A DNA stretch of 64,000 nucleotides, taken from positions 1,229,572 to 1,293,571 of the forward strand of contig NZ_JACFYZ010000001.1 of the NCBI RefSeq assembly GCF_015712065.1. The letters are read 5' to 3'. This DNA is from Ectopseudomonas chengduensis. Its GTDB lineage: Bacteria > Pseudomonadota > Gammaproteobacteria > Pseudomonadales > Pseudomonadaceae. The notes below the pieces were generated by a model. The model worked only from the letters and a program-made list of their open reading frames with translations. It did not search any database and was not told the origin of the DNA. Both the position numbers and the translations under genes were made by a program. Shown one piece after another: positions 56,827-64,000 of the stretch. Numbering within the stretch: position 1 is the first letter of the stretch; the number at the start of each line of letters is the position of its first letter.

Positions 56827-57966
56827 ATGAGCCGCCAATGGATTCGCTTTCCCCTGCGTGAAGGCGAATGCTCGCGCCAGGCGCATTGCGACCTGCCGCA
56901 GGGCACATACGAGCGCGAGATGGGCCGTGAGGGCTTCTTCGGCCCCACCGCGCACCTGCACCACAAGCATCCGCCCACCGGCTGGATCGACTGGGAAGGC
57001 CCGCTGCGTCCGCACGCGTTCAACTTCAACGACATTCCCAGCGAGCGCGACTGCCCGCTGGCGGCGCCGCTGACCCTGCACAACGCCGACGTCAAGCTGC
57101 GCGTGTGGCGCACCCACGGCGCCATGCGCCATCTGGTGCGCAACGCCGATGGCGACGAGCTGCTGTTCGTGCATGAAGGCAGTGGGCATTTCTACTGCGA
57201 CTTCGGCCATCTGCAGTACCGCGACGGCGATTACCTGCTGATCCCCCGCGGCACCGCCTGGCGCATCGAGGCCAGCACACCGAGCTACTTCCTGCTGATC
57301 GAGAACACCGACGGCGCTTATCAGTTGCCGGACAAGGGCCTGCTCGGCCCGCAGGCGATCTTCGATCTGGCGGTGCTGGAACACCCGCATATCGACGACG
57401 CCTTCAAGGCGCAGCAGGACGAGAACACCTGGCAGATCCGCATCAAGCGGCGCGGCCAGATCAGCACCGTGACCTACCCCTACAACCCGCTGGATGTGGT
57501 CGGCTGGCATGGCGACAACACCGTGGTGCGCCTGAACTGGCGCGACATTCGCCCGTTGGTCAGCCATCGCTACCACCTGCCGCCGTCGGTGCACACCACC
57601 TTCGTCGCCAATGGCTTCGTGATCTGCACCTTCACCCCACGGCCGGTGGAATCCGATCCCGGTGCGCTCAAGGTGCCGTTCTTCCACAACAACGACGACT
57701 ACGACGAAGTGCTGTTCTATCACCGTGGCAACTTCTTCAGCCGCGACAACATCGAGCAGGGCATGGTCACCCTGCACCCGTGCGGCTTCCCCCATGGGCC
57801 ACACCCCAAGGCGCTGAAGAAGAGCCAGGAGGATCCGGCCACCTTCATCGACGAGGTGGCGGTGATGATCGACACCCGCCGCGCCCTGGAAGTGGCCGAT
57901 GCCGCCGGCGCGGTGGACGTGGCCGAGTACGTCAACTCCTGGCGCGCGCCGGGTACACAAGGTTAA
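56827..57966 (+). CDS. hmgA: Homogentisate 1,2-dioxygenase, short type
   Basis: HmgA cleaves the homogentisate ring to maleylacetoacetate. The 379-residue product is shorter than the usual Pseudomonas HmgA (about 430 residues) and lacks its typical N-terminus; it begins MSRQWIRFPLREGECSRQAH. The cupin core is clear: FVHEGSGHFYCDFG, then FFHNNDDYDEVLFYHRG and HPCGFPHGPHP, which should hold the iron ligands (His, Glu, His). The operon position between hppD and fahA supports the role. It likely belongs to a different branch of the family. Confidence 0.9.
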   Translation: MSRQWIRFPLREGECSRQAHCDLPQGTYEREMGREGFFGPTAHLHHKHPPTGWIDWEGPLRPHAFNFNDIPSERDCPLAAPLTLHNADVKLRVWRTHGAMRHLVRNADGDELLFVHEGSGHFYCDFGHLQYRDGDYLLIPRGTAWRIEASTPSYFLLIENTDGAYQLPDKGLLGPQAIFDLAVLEHPHIDDAFKAQQDENTWQIRIKRRGQISTVTYPYNPLDVVGWHGDNTVVRLNWRDIRPLVSHRYHLPPSVHTTFVANGFVICTFTPRPVESDPGALKVPFFHNNDDYDEVLFYHRGNFFSRDNIEQGMVTLHPCGFPHGPHPKALKKSQEDPATFIDEVAVMIDTRRALEVADAAGAVDVAEYVNSWRAPGTQG

Positions 57967-57983
57967 GGGCGGGCACCAATCGT

Positions 57984-58042
57984 CCCCTCTCCCCTTGAGG
58001 AGAGGGTTAGGGAGAGGGGGCTGGCAACACACCCTCTCCCCC
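57984..58042. repeat. CCCTCTCCC-type repeat between hmgA and fahA
   Basis: CCCCTCTCCCC, GAGGAGAGGGTTAGGGAGAG and CACCCTCTCCC form alternating complementary units; another GGGAGAGGGGAGG lies near 58134. This repeat-like DNA fills most of the 217-bp gap in the operon. No gene is visible in it. Confidence 0.7.
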
Positions 58043-58183
58043 GGCCCCCGCTTCGCGCCCCAGCCCTTCGCAGAGCTCAGGGCGCTACAGCGGGCGAAGC
58101 AGTGCTTCGCTTTCTCCGCTTCCGCCCCACAAGTGGGAGAGGGGAGGACAGCCCATACGCGAACAGACGAATAGGTAGGAACC

Positions 58184-59170
58184 ATGAAACTCGCATCACT
58201 CAATCAAGGCCGCGATGGTGTGCTGATCGTCGTTTCCCGCGATCTCACCCGCGCCGTGCTCGCGCCGCAGATCGCTTTCACCCTGCAGGCCGCGCTGGAC
58301 GACTGGGCCGTGGCCCGGCCCAAGCTCGAAGCGGTCTATCAGCGTCTCAACGACGGCTTGGAAGAGGGCGCCTTCGCCTTCGATCAGGCCGCCTGCCATA
58401 GCCCGCTGCCGCGCGCCTACCACTGGGCCGACGGCAGCGCCTACGTCAATCACGTCGAACTGGTGCGCAAGGCCCGTGGCGCGGAGATGCCGGAGTCGTT
58501 CTGGCACGACCCGCTGATGTACCAGGGCGGCGCAGATGCCTTTATCCCGCCGCACAGCCCGATCCGCCTGGCCGACGAAGCCTGGGGCATCGACCTGGAG
58601 GCCGAGCTGGCAGTGATCACCGACGACGTGCCGATGGGCGCCACGCCGGCCGAAGCGGCAGGCCATATCCGCCTGCTGATGCTGGTCAACGACGTCTCGC
58701 TGCGCAATCTGATCCCTGGCGAGTTGGCCAAGGGCTTTGGTTTCTACCAGAGCAAGCCGTCATCGAGCTTCTCGCCGGTGGCCATCACCCCGGACGAGCT
58801 GGGCGAGAGCTGGAAGGACGGCAAGGTGCATCGGCCGCTGGTCTCGCATATCAACGGCGCGCTGTTCGGTCAGCCGAACGCCGGCGTCGACATGACCTTC
58901 AACTTCCCAACCCTGGTGGCACACGCGGCCAAGACCCGACCGCTGGGCGCCGGCACCATCATCGGTTCGGGCACCGTGTCCAACTACGACCGCAGTGCCG
59001 GTTCTTCCTGCCTGGCGGAAAAGCGCATGCTGGAGATCGTCGAGCAGGGCGAGGCGAAGACGCCGTTCCTCAAGTTCGGCGACCGGGTGCGCATCGAGAT
59101 GTTCGACGTTGCCGGGCAGAGCATCTTCGGCGCCATCGATCAGGTGGTAGAGCACTACGACGCCCGCTGA
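58184..59170 (+). CDS. fahA: Fumarylacetoacetase, short type
   Basis: This enzyme hydrolyses fumarylacetoacetate to fumarate and acetoacetate. The 328-residue product is smaller than the 430-residue FahA usual in Pseudomonas and belongs to the FAH-fold group with metal ligands in the ID-LEAELAVITDDV and LMLVNDVSLRN segments, and the later GTIIGSGTVSN. It pairs with the short HmgA, so the cluster seems to be a consistent variant of the pathway. Confidence 0.92.
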   Translation: MKLASLNQGRDGVLIVVSRDLTRAVLAPQIAFTLQAALDDWAVARPKLEAVYQRLNDGLEEGAFAFDQAACHSPLPRAYHWADGSAYVNHVELVRKARGAEMPESFWHDPLMYQGGADAFIPPHSPIRLADEAWGIDLEAELAVITDDVPMGATPAEAAGHIRLLMLVNDVSLRNLIPGELAKGFGFYQSKPSSSFSPVAITPDELGESWKDGKVHRPLVSHINGALFGQPNAGVDMTFNFPTLVAHAAKTRPLGAGTIIGSGTVSNYDRSAGSSCLAEKRMLEIVEQGEAKTPFLKFGDRVRIEMFDVAGQSIFGAIDQVVEHYDAR

Positions 59171-59173
59171 TTC

Positions 59174-59240
59174 GTAGGAGCGGCTTTAGCCGCGATTTGT
59201 CTGAAGTCGCTAAAAGCATCGCGGCTGAAGCCGCTCCTAC
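59174..59240. repeat. REP-like palindromic element between fahA and maiA
   Basis: GTAGGAGCGGCTTTAGCCGC (from 59174) pairs with the complementary arm ending GCCGCTCCTAC at 59240. The arms are about 23 bases with one mismatch. It begins three bases after the fahA stop. Confidence 0.88.
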
Positions 59241-59268
59241 GCAGGTCGCGTTTCGAAAGGAATCCGCA

Positions 59269-59919
59269 ATGCTGAAACTCTACGGCTACTGGCGCTCCAG
59301 CGCCGCCTACCGCGTGCGTATCGCCCTGAACCTCAAGGGCCTGGCTTACCAGCAGGTGCCAGTGCACCTGGTCAAGGACGGCGGCCAGCAGCACGGCGCC
59401 GACTACCGCGCGCTGAACCCGCAGCAGTTGCTGCCGCTGCTGGTGGACGAGGAGAACGGCGGCGTGCGCATCGCCCAGTCGCTGGCGATCATCGAATACC
59501 TCGAAGAAATCTTCCCGGTGCCGGCGCTGTTGCCAGCCGATCCGGCCGAGCGTGCCCAGGTGCGGGCGCTGGCGCTGCATATCGCCTGCGACGTGCATCC
59601 GCTGAACAACCTGCGCGTGCTGCAGTACCTGTCCAGCGAACTGGGCGTCGCCGATGAGGCGAAAAACGCCTGGTACCGGCACTGGGTCGCGCTCGGTCTG
59701 GCCGCCGTGGAGGAGGGCCTGGCCGCGTTCGACGGGCGCCTGTCGCTCGGCGAGCGGCCTGGATATCTGGAAGCCTGCCTGATTCCGCAGCTGTATAATG
59801 CGCGGCGTTTTAACTGTGACCTTGCCGCGTACCCACGCATTGTCGCCATGGCAGCGCGCTGTGAACCCCTGGAGGCCTTCCAACTGGCCGCACCGGAGGC
59901 ACAAGCCGACGCCCAGTGA
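59269..59919 (+). CDS. maiA: Maleylacetoacetate isomerase MaiA
   Basis: MaiA is a zeta-class glutathione transferase that isomerises maleylacetoacetate to fumarylacetoacetate. The 216-residue product has YGYWRSSAAYRVRIALNLKG (active-site Ser-Ser motif), the thioredoxin-like domain with LNPQQLLPLL, and the helical domain. The ATG at 59269 follows GAAAGGAAT; an earlier in-frame start lies in the repeat. It completes hppD-hmgA-fahA-maiA. Confidence 0.95.
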   Translation: MLKLYGYWRSSAAYRVRIALNLKGLAYQQVPVHLVKDGGQQHGADYRALNPQQLLPLLVDEENGGVRIAQSLAIIEYLEEIFPVPALLPADPAERAQVRALALHIACDVHPLNNLRVLQYLSSELGVADEAKNAWYRHWVALGLAAVEEGLAAFDGRLSLGERPGYLEACLIPQLYNARRFNCDLAAYPRIVAMAARCEPLEAFQLAAPEAQADAQ

Positions 59920-60010
59920 CACCTTCGGCTTCAACCCAAGCCTTGCATTCCGCTGCGCCACAAGCGCGGCGGGTCCGATTCCGTCACAGATAAAAACAAA
60001 CAGGTGACGC

Positions 60011-61471
60011 ATGACCCGTGAAAAACCGAAGAACCTCTGGCTCTCGCGCTGGGGCTTCATCCTCGCAGCAACCGGCTCGGCCGTCGGCCTGGGCAATATC
60101 TGGAAATTCCCCTACATCACCGGCGAATATGGCGGCGGCGCCTTCGTGCTGATGTACCTGGCGTGCATCCTGGCCATCGGCATACCGGTGATGATGACCG
60201 AGATCGCCATCGGCCGCCGTGGTCGCGGCAGCCCCATCGACGCCATCGGCCGCGTGGTACGCGAGAACGGCGGCAACCCGCTGTGGAAGGCGGTTGGCGG
60301 CATGGCCATGCTCGCCGGTTTCATGATCCTGTGCTTCTACGTGGTCGTCGCCGGCTGGGCCTTCGCCTATACGTGGAAGATGCTCGACGGCTCCCTGGCC
60401 GCCACCAGCGTCGAGGCGCTTGGCGGGGTGTTCGAGGCGCACAACGCCAACCCCTGGCAGCTCGGCGGCTGGAGCGTGCTGGTGGCGCTGCTGACCCTGT
60501 GGATCGTCGCCAAGGGCGTGCAGAAAGGCATCGAGAATGCCGTGCGCTGGATGATGCCGGGCCTGGCCCTGATGCTCATCGCGCTGGTCGGCTACGCCTT
60601 CACCAGCGGCAGTTTCAGCGCAGGCTTCGGCTTCCTGTTCCACTTCGATGCCTCGAAAATCACCGGCGAGGCGCTGTTGGCCGCATTGGGCCATGCCTTC
60701 TTCACCCTCAGCCTGGCCTCGGGCGCCATTCTCACCTACGGCTCCTACATCCCGGACGGTCAATCCATCGCGCGGACCACCTTCATCGTCGCACTCTGCG
60801 ATACCTGCGTGGCGCTGCTGGCCGGTCTGGCGATCTTCCCGATTATCTTCGCCAACGGCATGAGCCCCAGCGCCGGGCCGGGGCTGATCTTCATGAGCCT
60901 GCCGCTGGCCTTCCAGCAGATGCCATTCGGCACCGCGTTCGGCGTCTTGTTCTTCGCCATGGTATCGATCGCCGCGCTGACCTCGGCGATCTCGATGATC
61001 GAGGCCAGCGTGGCCTACCTGAACGAAAAGTACGGTATCAGCCGCCTGCGCGCTGCCATCGGGGCCGGCGCGGTACTGCTGGTGATCAGCCTGCTGGCCA
61101 TGCTGTCGTTCAACCTGCTGGCGGGCTGGACGCCGCTGGGCAAGAACTTCTTCGACTGGCTGGACTACCTCACTTCGCGCTGGATGATGCCGCTGGGCGG
61201 TATTTTCATGGTGCTGCTGGCAGGTTATGCGCTGCGCGGCGAAATCATGCGTGACGAGCTGGGCCTGCCTCCTGCGGGCTACGCGCTCTGGTTGTTCATG
61301 GTGCGCTACGTCAGCCCGGTGCTGATCATGGTGGTGTTCCTGCATGCACTGGGCTGGCTGATGTTCGACCCGGTGCTGCAGTGGTACTGGATTGCCGGCG
61401 CCATCGGTCTGCTGGCTGTGGCCGGCGAATTGCTGCGGCCACGAGTGATGCCGGTACTGACTGGTCGCTGA
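60011..61471 (+). CDS. Sodium-dependent neurotransmitter-type (NSS/SNF) symporter
   Basis: The 486-residue product has the NSS hallmark in helix 1 (GFILAATGSAVGLGNIWKFPY), eleven or twelve spans, and LASGAILTYGSYI in helix 6, as in MhsT/LeuT-type amino-acid transporters. Being next to the tyrosine breakdown genes, it may import aromatic or branched amino acids, which is only an inference. It is 91 bases after maiA, with a terminator after it. Confidence 0.92.
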   Translation: MTREKPKNLWLSRWGFILAATGSAVGLGNIWKFPYITGEYGGGAFVLMYLACILAIGIPVMMTEIAIGRRGRGSPIDAIGRVVRENGGNPLWKAVGGMAMLAGFMILCFYVVVAGWAFAYTWKMLDGSLAATSVEALGGVFEAHNANPWQLGGWSVLVALLTLWIVAKGVQKGIENAVRWMMPGLALMLIALVGYAFTSGSFSAGFGFLFHFDASKITGEALLAALGHAFFTLSLASGAILTYGSYIPDGQSIARTTFIVALCDTCVALLAGLAIFPIIFANGMSPSAGPGLIFMSLPLAFQQMPFGTAFGVLFFAMVSIAALTSAISMIEASVAYLNEKYGISRLRAAIGAGAVLLVISLLAMLSFNLLAGWTPLGKNFFDWLDYLTSRWMMPLGGIFMVLLAGYALRGEIMRDELGLPPAGYALWLFMVRYVSPVLIMVVFLHALGWLMFDPVLQWYWIAGAIGLLAVAGELLRPRVMPVLTGR

Positions 61472-61489
61472 GTCGTTGATGACAGGTCG

Positions 61490-61522
61490 AGGCGCAGCTC
61501 CGTGAGGGGCTGCGCCTTTTTT
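61490..61522 (+). terminator. Intrinsic terminator after the NSS symporter
   Basis: AGGCGCAGC (61490-61498) pairs with GCTGCGCCT (61509-61517), with a T-run at 61517-61522. Confidence 0.9.
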
Positions 61523-61638
61523 GTCGGCGAAAAATCGCCAGTAAATCGGCGCCAATAAGCGGATAGTTGCCGAGCATGGCCAGATGTCTGCTTTTCAGGG
61601 GCTATGCTTAAGAAAACCACTTGGCGAATTGCCAGTAC

Positions 61639-61666
61639 TCAAGCTGGGCGCCTTTGCTGCCGATAT
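61639..61666 (+). promoter_or_regulatory. Candidate sigma-28 (FliA) promoter for the chemoreceptor
   Basis: TCAAG (61639-61643) and GCCGATAT (61659-61666) resemble the FliA consensus TAAAG ... GCCGATAA; the -10 part matches at seven of eight positions. It lies 94 bases before the receptor ATG. Flagellar sigma control is usual for chemoreceptor genes. The remaining intergenic DNA (61523-61638) shows nothing else. Confidence 0.55.
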
Positions 61667-61760
61667 ATGGGGTTCGATTTGGCATAGCAGTTGCGTTGCC
61701 TTCCGACCAGGCCGCGTTCACGAGACGTGGCTCTATAAGAAGAACCTGGAGTTGTCCCCT

Positions 61761-63713
61761 ATGTTTGAACCTGCCGCACGCCTATTCGCCAACCTTGCCG
61801 TCGGCAAGAAGTTATTCATCGGCTTCGGTCTGGTATTGCTGCTCACTGCAGCCATGACCGGCAGCGGCTTTCTCGCTGTACAGGCGGTGCTGCAAGGACA
61901 TGCCCAGGTCGGCCAGTTGGCACAGGTCAACCAGGAGATTCTTCAGGCGCGTCGCCTGGAGCGCAGCTTTGCCATCGAGCAGACCCCGCAGAGTGCCGAG
62001 CTCGTGCGGGCCAGTTTGCTCAAGGTGCAGACACTGCTGGAAAAGCTCGCCCAGGACAGTTCTGGCGCCACCTCGCGCAATCAGACCATGCAGCAGGCCG
62101 TGGCCGAGTACCTCAAGCAGTTCGATAACTATGTCGAGCAGCAGGACAAGGCGCGCGAAGCACGGCAGGACATGCGCAGCGCCGCTGCCGAAGCGCGCGA
62201 CCAGTTCGAGGTGATCGAGCTGGACATGTACGACGCAGTACGTGAACTGCGTCTGCAGGGCGACCGCCTGCGCGGCAGTGATCCGCTGACCCTGGCGGAA
62301 ACCGCATCCGGTCTGAGCAAACGCATGCTCGATCTGCGTGGCCATGAAAGCCTGTACATCATCGATGGTTCGGCTGAGGCGCTGGAGGAATGGGAATACG
62401 TCAGCGAAGACCTGCAAACCGTGGCTCGCAGCCTGATGGTATGGCTCAACGACGACCAGAAAGGCGCCATTGACACCGCGCTGCAGGCGCTGACCTTCTA
62501 CCAGCGTTCCTTCCTCTATTACCAGCAACTGCGCGAGCAGAATCTGGCCACTGAGAACGCCATGATCGAACGTGCGCGCTCGGTGGTGGACCTGGCCGAA
62601 GCGGCCCAGGCGGCCGCCGAGCAGAGCATGCTCGACGACAGCCAGCGCTCGCTGGTGATGCTCGGCATCATGGGTGCTGCCGCAGTGGTGCTGGGCCTGT
62701 GCGCAGCGTTGCTGATCACCCGCTTGATCGTCGCACCGCTGCGCCAGACCGTGGCATTCGCCCAACGCATCGCCGCAGGCGATCTCAGCCAGAACATCCC
62801 GCAGGATCGCCGCGACGAAGTGGGCCAGTTGCTGGCCGCCATGCAGGACATGACCCTCAGCTTGCGCACCCTGGTCGGACGCATTGGCGGGGGTGTCGGG
62901 CAGATCGCGGCGGCTGCCGAGCAATTGTCGGCGATCACCGCGCAGACCAGCGCCGGTGTGCAGACGCAGAAGCTGGAAACCGAGCAGACCGCTACCGCCA
63001 TGCACCAGATGGCTGCGACCGTGCAGGAAGTGGCACAGAATGCCGAGCAGGCCTCGCTGGCGGCGCGCGATGCGGATCTGGAAGCACAGCAGGGCAATCG
63101 CGTGGTGCAGCAGGCTGTGGATCAGATCGACAGTCTGGCCAGCGAAGTGGAGCAGTCCGCCAAGGCCATCGCCGACCTGAATCAGGAAAGCGCGCGTATC
63201 GGCAGTGTGCTGGAAGTGATTCGCAACGTCGCCGAGCAGACCAACCTGCTGGCGCTCAACGCTGCCATCGAGGCGGCGCGTGCAGGTGAGCAGGGCCGTG
63301 GTTTCGCCGTGGTCGCCGATGAAGTACGCGCGCTGGCCAAGCGTGCTCAGGACAGCACCGAAGAGATCGAGAGCCTGATCGCCGGCTTGCAGCGCATGGC
63401 CAAGGGTGCCGTGCAGCAGATGGACAGCAGCCGTGACCTGACCCGCCGCACCGTCGAACTGGCGGGCGAGGCTGGCGCTGCGCTGGGGCGCATCACCCAG
63501 GCGGTGAGTACCATCGAGCAGATGAACCAGCAGATCGCCGCCGCTGCCGAGGAGCAGAGCGCTGTGGCCGAGGCGATCAACGAGAGCGTCACCCGTGTGC
63601 GCGATATCGGTGAGCAGAGCGCTACCGCCACGGAACAGACTGCGGCCTCCAGCGCCGAGTTGGCGCGTTTGGGCATCGAGCTGCAGGAGTTGGTGCGCCA
63701 GTTCCGCACCTGA
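61761..63713 (+). CDS. Methyl-accepting chemotaxis protein, probably HBM type
   Basis: The 650-residue receptor has a short N-terminus, a first membrane helix (about 19-41), a periplasmic helical domain of about 255 residues, a second membrane helix (about 298-320), a HAMP domain (about 321-375) and a signalling domain with the hairpin tip [20 protein letters not shown]. The size and all-helical nature of the sensor region fit the helical bimodular (HBM) type seen in McpS, a receptor for TCA-cycle acids; the ligand here is not known. GGAG lies nine bases before the ATG. No CheR-binding pentapeptide is at the C-terminus. Confidence 0.93.
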   Translation: MFEPAARLFANLAVGKKLFIGFGLVLLLTAAMTGSGFLAVQAVLQGHAQVGQLAQVNQEILQARRLERSFAIEQTPQSAELVRASLLKVQTLLEKLAQDSSGATSRNQTMQQAVAEYLKQFDNYVEQQDKAREARQDMRSAAAEARDQFEVIELDMYDAVRELRLQGDRLRGSDPLTLAETASGLSKRMLDLRGHESLYIIDGSAEALEEWEYVSEDLQTVARSLMVWLNDDQKGAIDTALQALTFYQRSFLYYQQLREQNLATENAMIERARSVVDLAEAAQAAAEQSMLDDSQRSLVMLGIMGAAAVVLGLCAALLITRLIVAPLRQTVAFAQRIAAGDLSQNIPQDRRDEVGQLLAAMQDMTLSLRTLVGRIGGGVGQIAAAAEQLSAITAQTSAGVQTQKLETEQTATAMHQMAATVQEVAQNAEQASLAARDADLEAQQGNRVVQQAVDQIDSLASEVEQSAKAIADLNQESARIGSVLEVIRNVAEQTNLLALNAAIEAARAGEQGRGFAVVADEVRALAKRAQDSTEEIESLIAGLQRMAKGAVQQMDSSRDLTRRTVELAGEAGAALGRITQAVSTIEQMNQQIAAAAEEQSAVAEAINESVTRVRDIGEQSATATEQTAASSAELARLGIELQELVRQFRT

Positions 63714-63842
63714 CTCGGGCGAGCCGGGACACCGACCGCAGCTGGGTGTAGGGCGGACTCAGGAGCGTCAGCGAACAGTCCGCCGTCTTCGGTGCGGCAA
63801 AAGTCCTAACGGCGTACTGCTTCGCGAGTACGCCCTACAGCG
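63681..63842. repeat. Tandem duplication, copy 1 (includes the chemoreceptor 3' end)
   Basis: The 162-base unit starts in the receptor gene (codons for [10 protein letters not shown] and the stop) and runs through a palindromic element (63748-63838, ends GTAGGGCG and CGCCCTAC, inner hairpin GGCGTAC / GTACGCC at 63811-63834). Copy 2 starts directly after it. Confidence 0.92.
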
Positions 63843-64000
63843 CTGCAGGGGATGGTGCGACAGTTCCGCACCTGATTCGGGCGAGCCGGGACGCCGGCCG
63901 CGGGCGGGCGTAGGGCGGACTCAGGAGCGTCAGCGAACAGTCCGCCGTCTTCGGTGCGGCAAAAGTCCTAACGGCGTACTGCTTCGCGAGTACGCCCTAC
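63843..64000. repeat. Tandem duplication, copy 2 (runs off the window)
   Basis: It repeats copy 1 at an offset of 162 bases with few changes: it keeps a non-functional relic of the receptor C-terminus (63843-63874) and a nearly identical palindromic element. More copies could follow beyond the window. Confidence 0.92.

Noticed and set aside
55728..57143. A 471-codon antisense frame over hppD and hmgA
   Set aside because: It is a shadow of the codon bias of the real plus-strand genes, with no recognisable product.
59984..61555. A 523-codon antisense frame over the NSS symporter gene, rich in His, Gln and Glu
   Set aside because: The composition is that of a reverse-complemented membrane protein gene. 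There is no family match and no start context.
63681..64000. A CRISPR array
   Set aside because: The repeats are long (162 bases), directly tandem and include a gene end. There are no short repeats with unique spacers and no cas genes anywhere in the window.

Overview
The window is high-GC gammaproteobacterial chromosome, best explained as a Pseudomonas sensu lato (an inference from gene content: xcp-type type II secretion genes, the aot/argR/aru arginine block, rsmA/csrA beside a serine and several arginine tRNA genes, amrZ next to a phn cluster, and many short palindromic intergenic repeats). Nothing looks like a prophage, transposon, plasmid or CRISPR locus. The interest lies in operon architecture, regulatory sites and the unusual behaviour of REP-like palindromic elements.

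Layout. 1-5007: type II secretion operon gspF(partial)-G-H-I-J-K-L-M, translationally coupled from gspH onward. 5434-9759: arginine/ornithine ABC importer aotJ-Q-M-P and the regulator argR, behind two ArgR-type promoter signatures. 10005-17937: arginine succinyltransferase pathway aruC-F-G-D-B, a small conserved protein, and aruE. These steps convert arginine plus succinyl-CoA to glutamate and succinate. 18056-24122: ltaE, alaS, lysC, csrA/rsmA, tRNA-Ser(GCT) and three tandem tRNA-Arg(ACG). 24166-29056: a DUF4124-type protein, the magnesium transporter mgtE, and a minus-strand SDR / Atu4866-like / NTF2-like cassette with a divergent AraC regulator. 29258-32464: sodium-pumping oxaloacetate decarboxylase oadG-A-B. 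32543-43876: amrZ (minus strand) and a complete phosphonate import and C-P lyase operon phnCDEFGHIJKLMNP with a phased Pho-box-like array in front. 43959-49379: an MFS transporter, a flavodoxin-fold oxidoreductase overlapping fumC, a DUF2804 protein, a DUF2059 exported protein and a BolA protein. 49694-53042: trhO, a DsbA-like protein and an ABC exporter. 53496-55515: a LysR regulator divergent from a two-gene unit (CTP-synthase-like amidotransferase, ABM monooxygenase). 55740-59919: homogentisate catabolism hppD-hmgA-fahA-maiA, where hmgA and fahA are of short types. 60011-64000: an NSS-family sodium symporter and a chemoreceptor with a sigma-28-like promoter.

How the parts work together. 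Arginine is imported by Aot and sensed through ArgR, which has matching candidate sites before both aotJ and aruC, then degraded by Aru. The phn genes import and cleave phosphonates, probably under PhoB and PhnF control. The hpd cluster degrades tyrosine-derived 4-hydroxyphenylpyruvate and carries PhhR/TyrR-like boxes.

Most notable observations: a palindromic element inserted in frame inside phnN; another forming the start and leader of the pseudopilin gene gspH; two places (after the LysR gene and after the chemoreceptor gene) where a repeat copy carries along the 3' end of the neighbouring gene; a long structured element in the trhO leader; and an amidotransferase-like protein with Gln at the catalytic His position. 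No wholly new multi-gene system can be claimed from sequence alone. The LysR/amidotransferase/ABM unit and the SDR/Atu4866/NTF2 cassette are the best candidates.
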